Below, piece after piece: positions 62,402 to 64,000 of a DNA stretch of 64,000 bases. The notes beneath the pieces are model-generated. The model did no database searches and was not told the origin of the DNA. It worked only from the letters and a program-made list of their open reading frames with translations. This DNA is from Nocardia sp. NBC_00565 (lineage in GTDB: Bacteria; Actinomycetota; Actinomycetes; Mycobacteriales; Mycobacteriaceae). The position numbers were made by a program, and so were the translations under genes. Within the stretch, counting starts at the first letter, position 1. Every line of letters begins with the position of its first letter. The stretch covers positions 5,828,001 through 5,892,000 of the forward strand of contig NZ_CP107785.1 of NCBI RefSeq assembly GCF_036345915.1. The letters run 5' to 3'.

Positions 62402-64000
62402 TCAGTGCCGACGACGCGTCTTCGGCGCCCGCTTCGGCTTGGCCTGCGCGCGGGCCGCCTCGCGGCGCTCGCGGCGGGTGGAGCCGTCGCCGTACTCCTC
62501 GACGTCGCTATGGGTCGCGGCGTGGCCGCCCTCGTCCGGCCCCGAGTAGCTGAAGCCGTTATTCGGGCGGGTGTCGCCGATGCCCTTGGCGCGCAGGGCC
62601 GCCGGCGCGCCATTGACGACCGGGGCCTCCTGGGTCGGCAGCGGACGCGGGGCCGCACCGACCGGGGAACGCAGGCCCGGATCGATCGCGACGCCCTCGG
62701 GCTCCGGCTGCTGCACCTCGACCTGCAGGTTGAACAGGAAGCCGACCGACTCCTCCTTCAGGCCCTCGAGCATCGCGGCGAACATGTCGAAGCCCTCGCG
62801 CTGGTACTCGACCAGCGGATCACGCTGCGCCATGGCACGCAGGCCGATGCCCTCCTTGAGGTAGTCCATCTCGTAGAGGTGTTCGCGCCACTTGCGGTCC
62901 AGCACCGAAAGCAGCACCTGGCGTTCGAGATTGCGCATCGAGCCGTCACCGGCCAGACCGTCGATCTGCTGCTCGCGCTTGTCGTAGGCGTCGTGTGCGT
63001 CATCGAGCAGCGCCTCGACCAGCTCTTCCTTGGTCAGGTCGCCCGCTTCGCCGACACCGGTCTCGCCGGTCAGCTCCTTGTCGTCCACGTTCACCGGGTA
63101 CAGCGTCTTCAGCGCGGTCCACAGCTTGTCCAGATCCCAGTCCTCGACGTAGCCCTCCGCGGTGGCGCCGTTGACATAGGCGATGACCACGTCGGTGATC
63201 ATCTCCTGGACCTGGCCCTCCATATCCTCGCCGCGCAGGATCCGGTTGCGCTCGCCGTAGATGACGGTGCGCTGCTGGTTCATCACCTCGTCGTACTTGA
63301 GCACGTTCTTGCGGATCTCGAAGTTCTGCTGCTCGACCTGGGTCTGCGCGCTCTTGATGGCCTTGGAGACCATCTTCGCCTCGATCGGCACATCATCGGG
63401 CAGGTTCAGCCTGGTCATGATGGCCTCGAGCGCCGCACCATTGAAGCGCCGCATCAGCTCGTCGCCCAGCGACAGGTAGAACCGGGACTCACCGGGGTCA
63501 CCCTGGCGACCGGAACGACCGCGCAGCTGGTTGTCGATACGCCGCGACTCGTGCCGCTCGGTGCCGAGTACGTACAGACCGCCCGCCTCGCGCACCAGAT
63601 CGGCGTCCTCGGCGGTCTGCTCCTTGACCCGCTCCAGCGTCGGCAACCATGCGGCCTGGTACTCGTCCGGCGTCTCCACCGGATCCAGACCCTCCTTGCG
63701 CAGGATGATGTCGGTGATGATGTCCGGGTTGCCGCCGAGTACGACGTCGGTACCACGACCGGCCATATTCGTCGCGACCGTGACCGCGCCGGGCCGACCG
63801 GCCTCGGCGATGATCTCGGCTTCCTTCTCGTGGAACTTCGCGTTGAGCACGTTGTGCGCTATGCCGCGCTTGGTGAACTGCTTGGACAGATACTCCGAGC
63901 GCTCGACGCTGGTGGTACCGATCAGCACCGGCTGTCCCTTTTCGTGCCGCTCGGTGACGTCGTCGACCACGGCCGCGAACTTGGCCTCTTCGGTCTTGTA
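62402..64000 (-). CDS. secA: Preprotein translocase ATPase SecA1 (C-terminal part)
   Basis: The window holds the last 530 or so residues of SecA; the start lies beyond 64000. The second nucleotide-binding fold has [37 protein letters not shown] and [20 protein letters not shown]. The helical scaffold follows ([36 protein letters not shown]). The extreme C terminus is basic ([16 protein letters not shown]) and lacks the zinc-binding SEC-C motif, as expected of actinobacterial SecA1. It drives export through SecYEG. Confidence 0.95.
   Translation of the reverse strand, partial: YKTEEAKFAAVVDDVTERHEKGQPVLIGTTSVERSEYLSKQFTKRGIAHNVLNAKFHEKEAEIIAEAGRPGAVTVATNMAGRGTDVVLGGNPDIITDIILRKEGLDPVETPDEYQAAWLPTLERVKEQTAEDADLVREAGGLYVLGTERHESRRIDNQLRGRSGRQGDPGESRFYLSLGDELMRRFNGAALEAIMTRLNLPDDVPIEAKMVSKAIKSAQTQVEQQNFEIRKNVLKYDEVMNQQRTVIYGERNRILRGEDMEGQVQEMITDVVIAYVNGATAEGYVEDWDLDKLWTALKTLYPVNVDDKELTGETGVGEAGDLTKEELVEALLDDAHDAYDKREQQIDGLAGDGSMRNLERQVLLSVLDRKWREHLYEMDYLKEGIGLRAMAQRDPLVEYQREGFDMFAAMLEGLKEESVGFLFNLQVEVQQPEPEGVAIDPGLRSPVGAAPRPLPTQEAPVVNGAPAALRAKGIGDTRPNNGFSYSGPDEGGHAATHSDVEEYGDGSTRRERREAARAQAKPKRAPKTRRRH

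Overview
The window is high-GC actinobacterial chromosome from a mycolic-acid producer, most likely Nocardia or a close relative. The evidence is an antigen-85-like esterase, a WhiB1/PdtaS/SigH-RshA block, the 24-residue ribosomal protein bL37, and gene order from about 36.9 kb onward that follows the Mycobacterium tuberculosis Rv3205c-Rv3228 neighbourhood (from memory). Species assignment is inference. No rRNA, tRNA, prophage, IS element or CRISPR array was recognised.

Layout. (1) 0.6-7.6 kb: narGHJI, respiratory nitrate reductase. (2) 7.7-14.7 kb: single enzymes and regulators (VOC protein, PPOX-class protein, cupin, purple-acid-phosphatase-like enzyme, TfoX-like protein, antigen-85-like esterase, NAD-epimerase, GlxA-type regulator). 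(3) 14.7-16.9 kb: a vapBC pair lying between two copies of the glxA 3' end, followed by decayed genes including a broken cutA. (4) 16.9-27.5 kb: nitrite assimilation on the minus strand (narK, nirB, nirD, a HemD-like/winged-helix protein and a CbiX-type chelatase, behind a GlnR-like box), then an MFS/GntR pair and a second narK. NarGHJI supplies nitrite, NarK moves nitrate and nitrite, NirBD makes ammonium, and the HemD-like and CbiX proteins plausibly supply siroheme to NirB. (5) 27.7-36.6 kb: a four-gene cassette of unknown function resembling Streptomyces SCO2524-2523-2522-2521, a GNAT protein, a small channel-like membrane protein, and an inverted second cassette in which only the SCO2524-like gene is intact; the rest has collapsed to a 62-codon 2523::2521 fusion.

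(6) 36.9-54.9 kb: conserved core (TIGR02569 kinase-like protein, moeZ, DUF3152 protease, TetR, DUF3107, ferritin-like protein, rhlE, beta-propeller protein, phosphoglycerate-mutase-like protein, GNAT, DAG kinase, whiB1, pdtaS, biotinyl protein, bL37), with added genes and remnants (YceI, XRE, alpha/beta hydrolase, deleted SCO6745-like gene, truncated nfi). (7) 55-64 kb: rsrA, sigR with its likely own promoter, ybaK, a secreted protein, SRAP, an aldehyde dehydrogenase, aroA, rsgA, a RelE remnant and the C-terminal part of secA1, which runs off the window.

The strongest leads are the duplicated and collapsed SCO2521-2524-like cassette, two genes (rhlE, rsgA) that appear to start at CUG, the glxA tail duplication around vapBC, and a hairpin-forming 35/36-bp tandem repeat at two loci.
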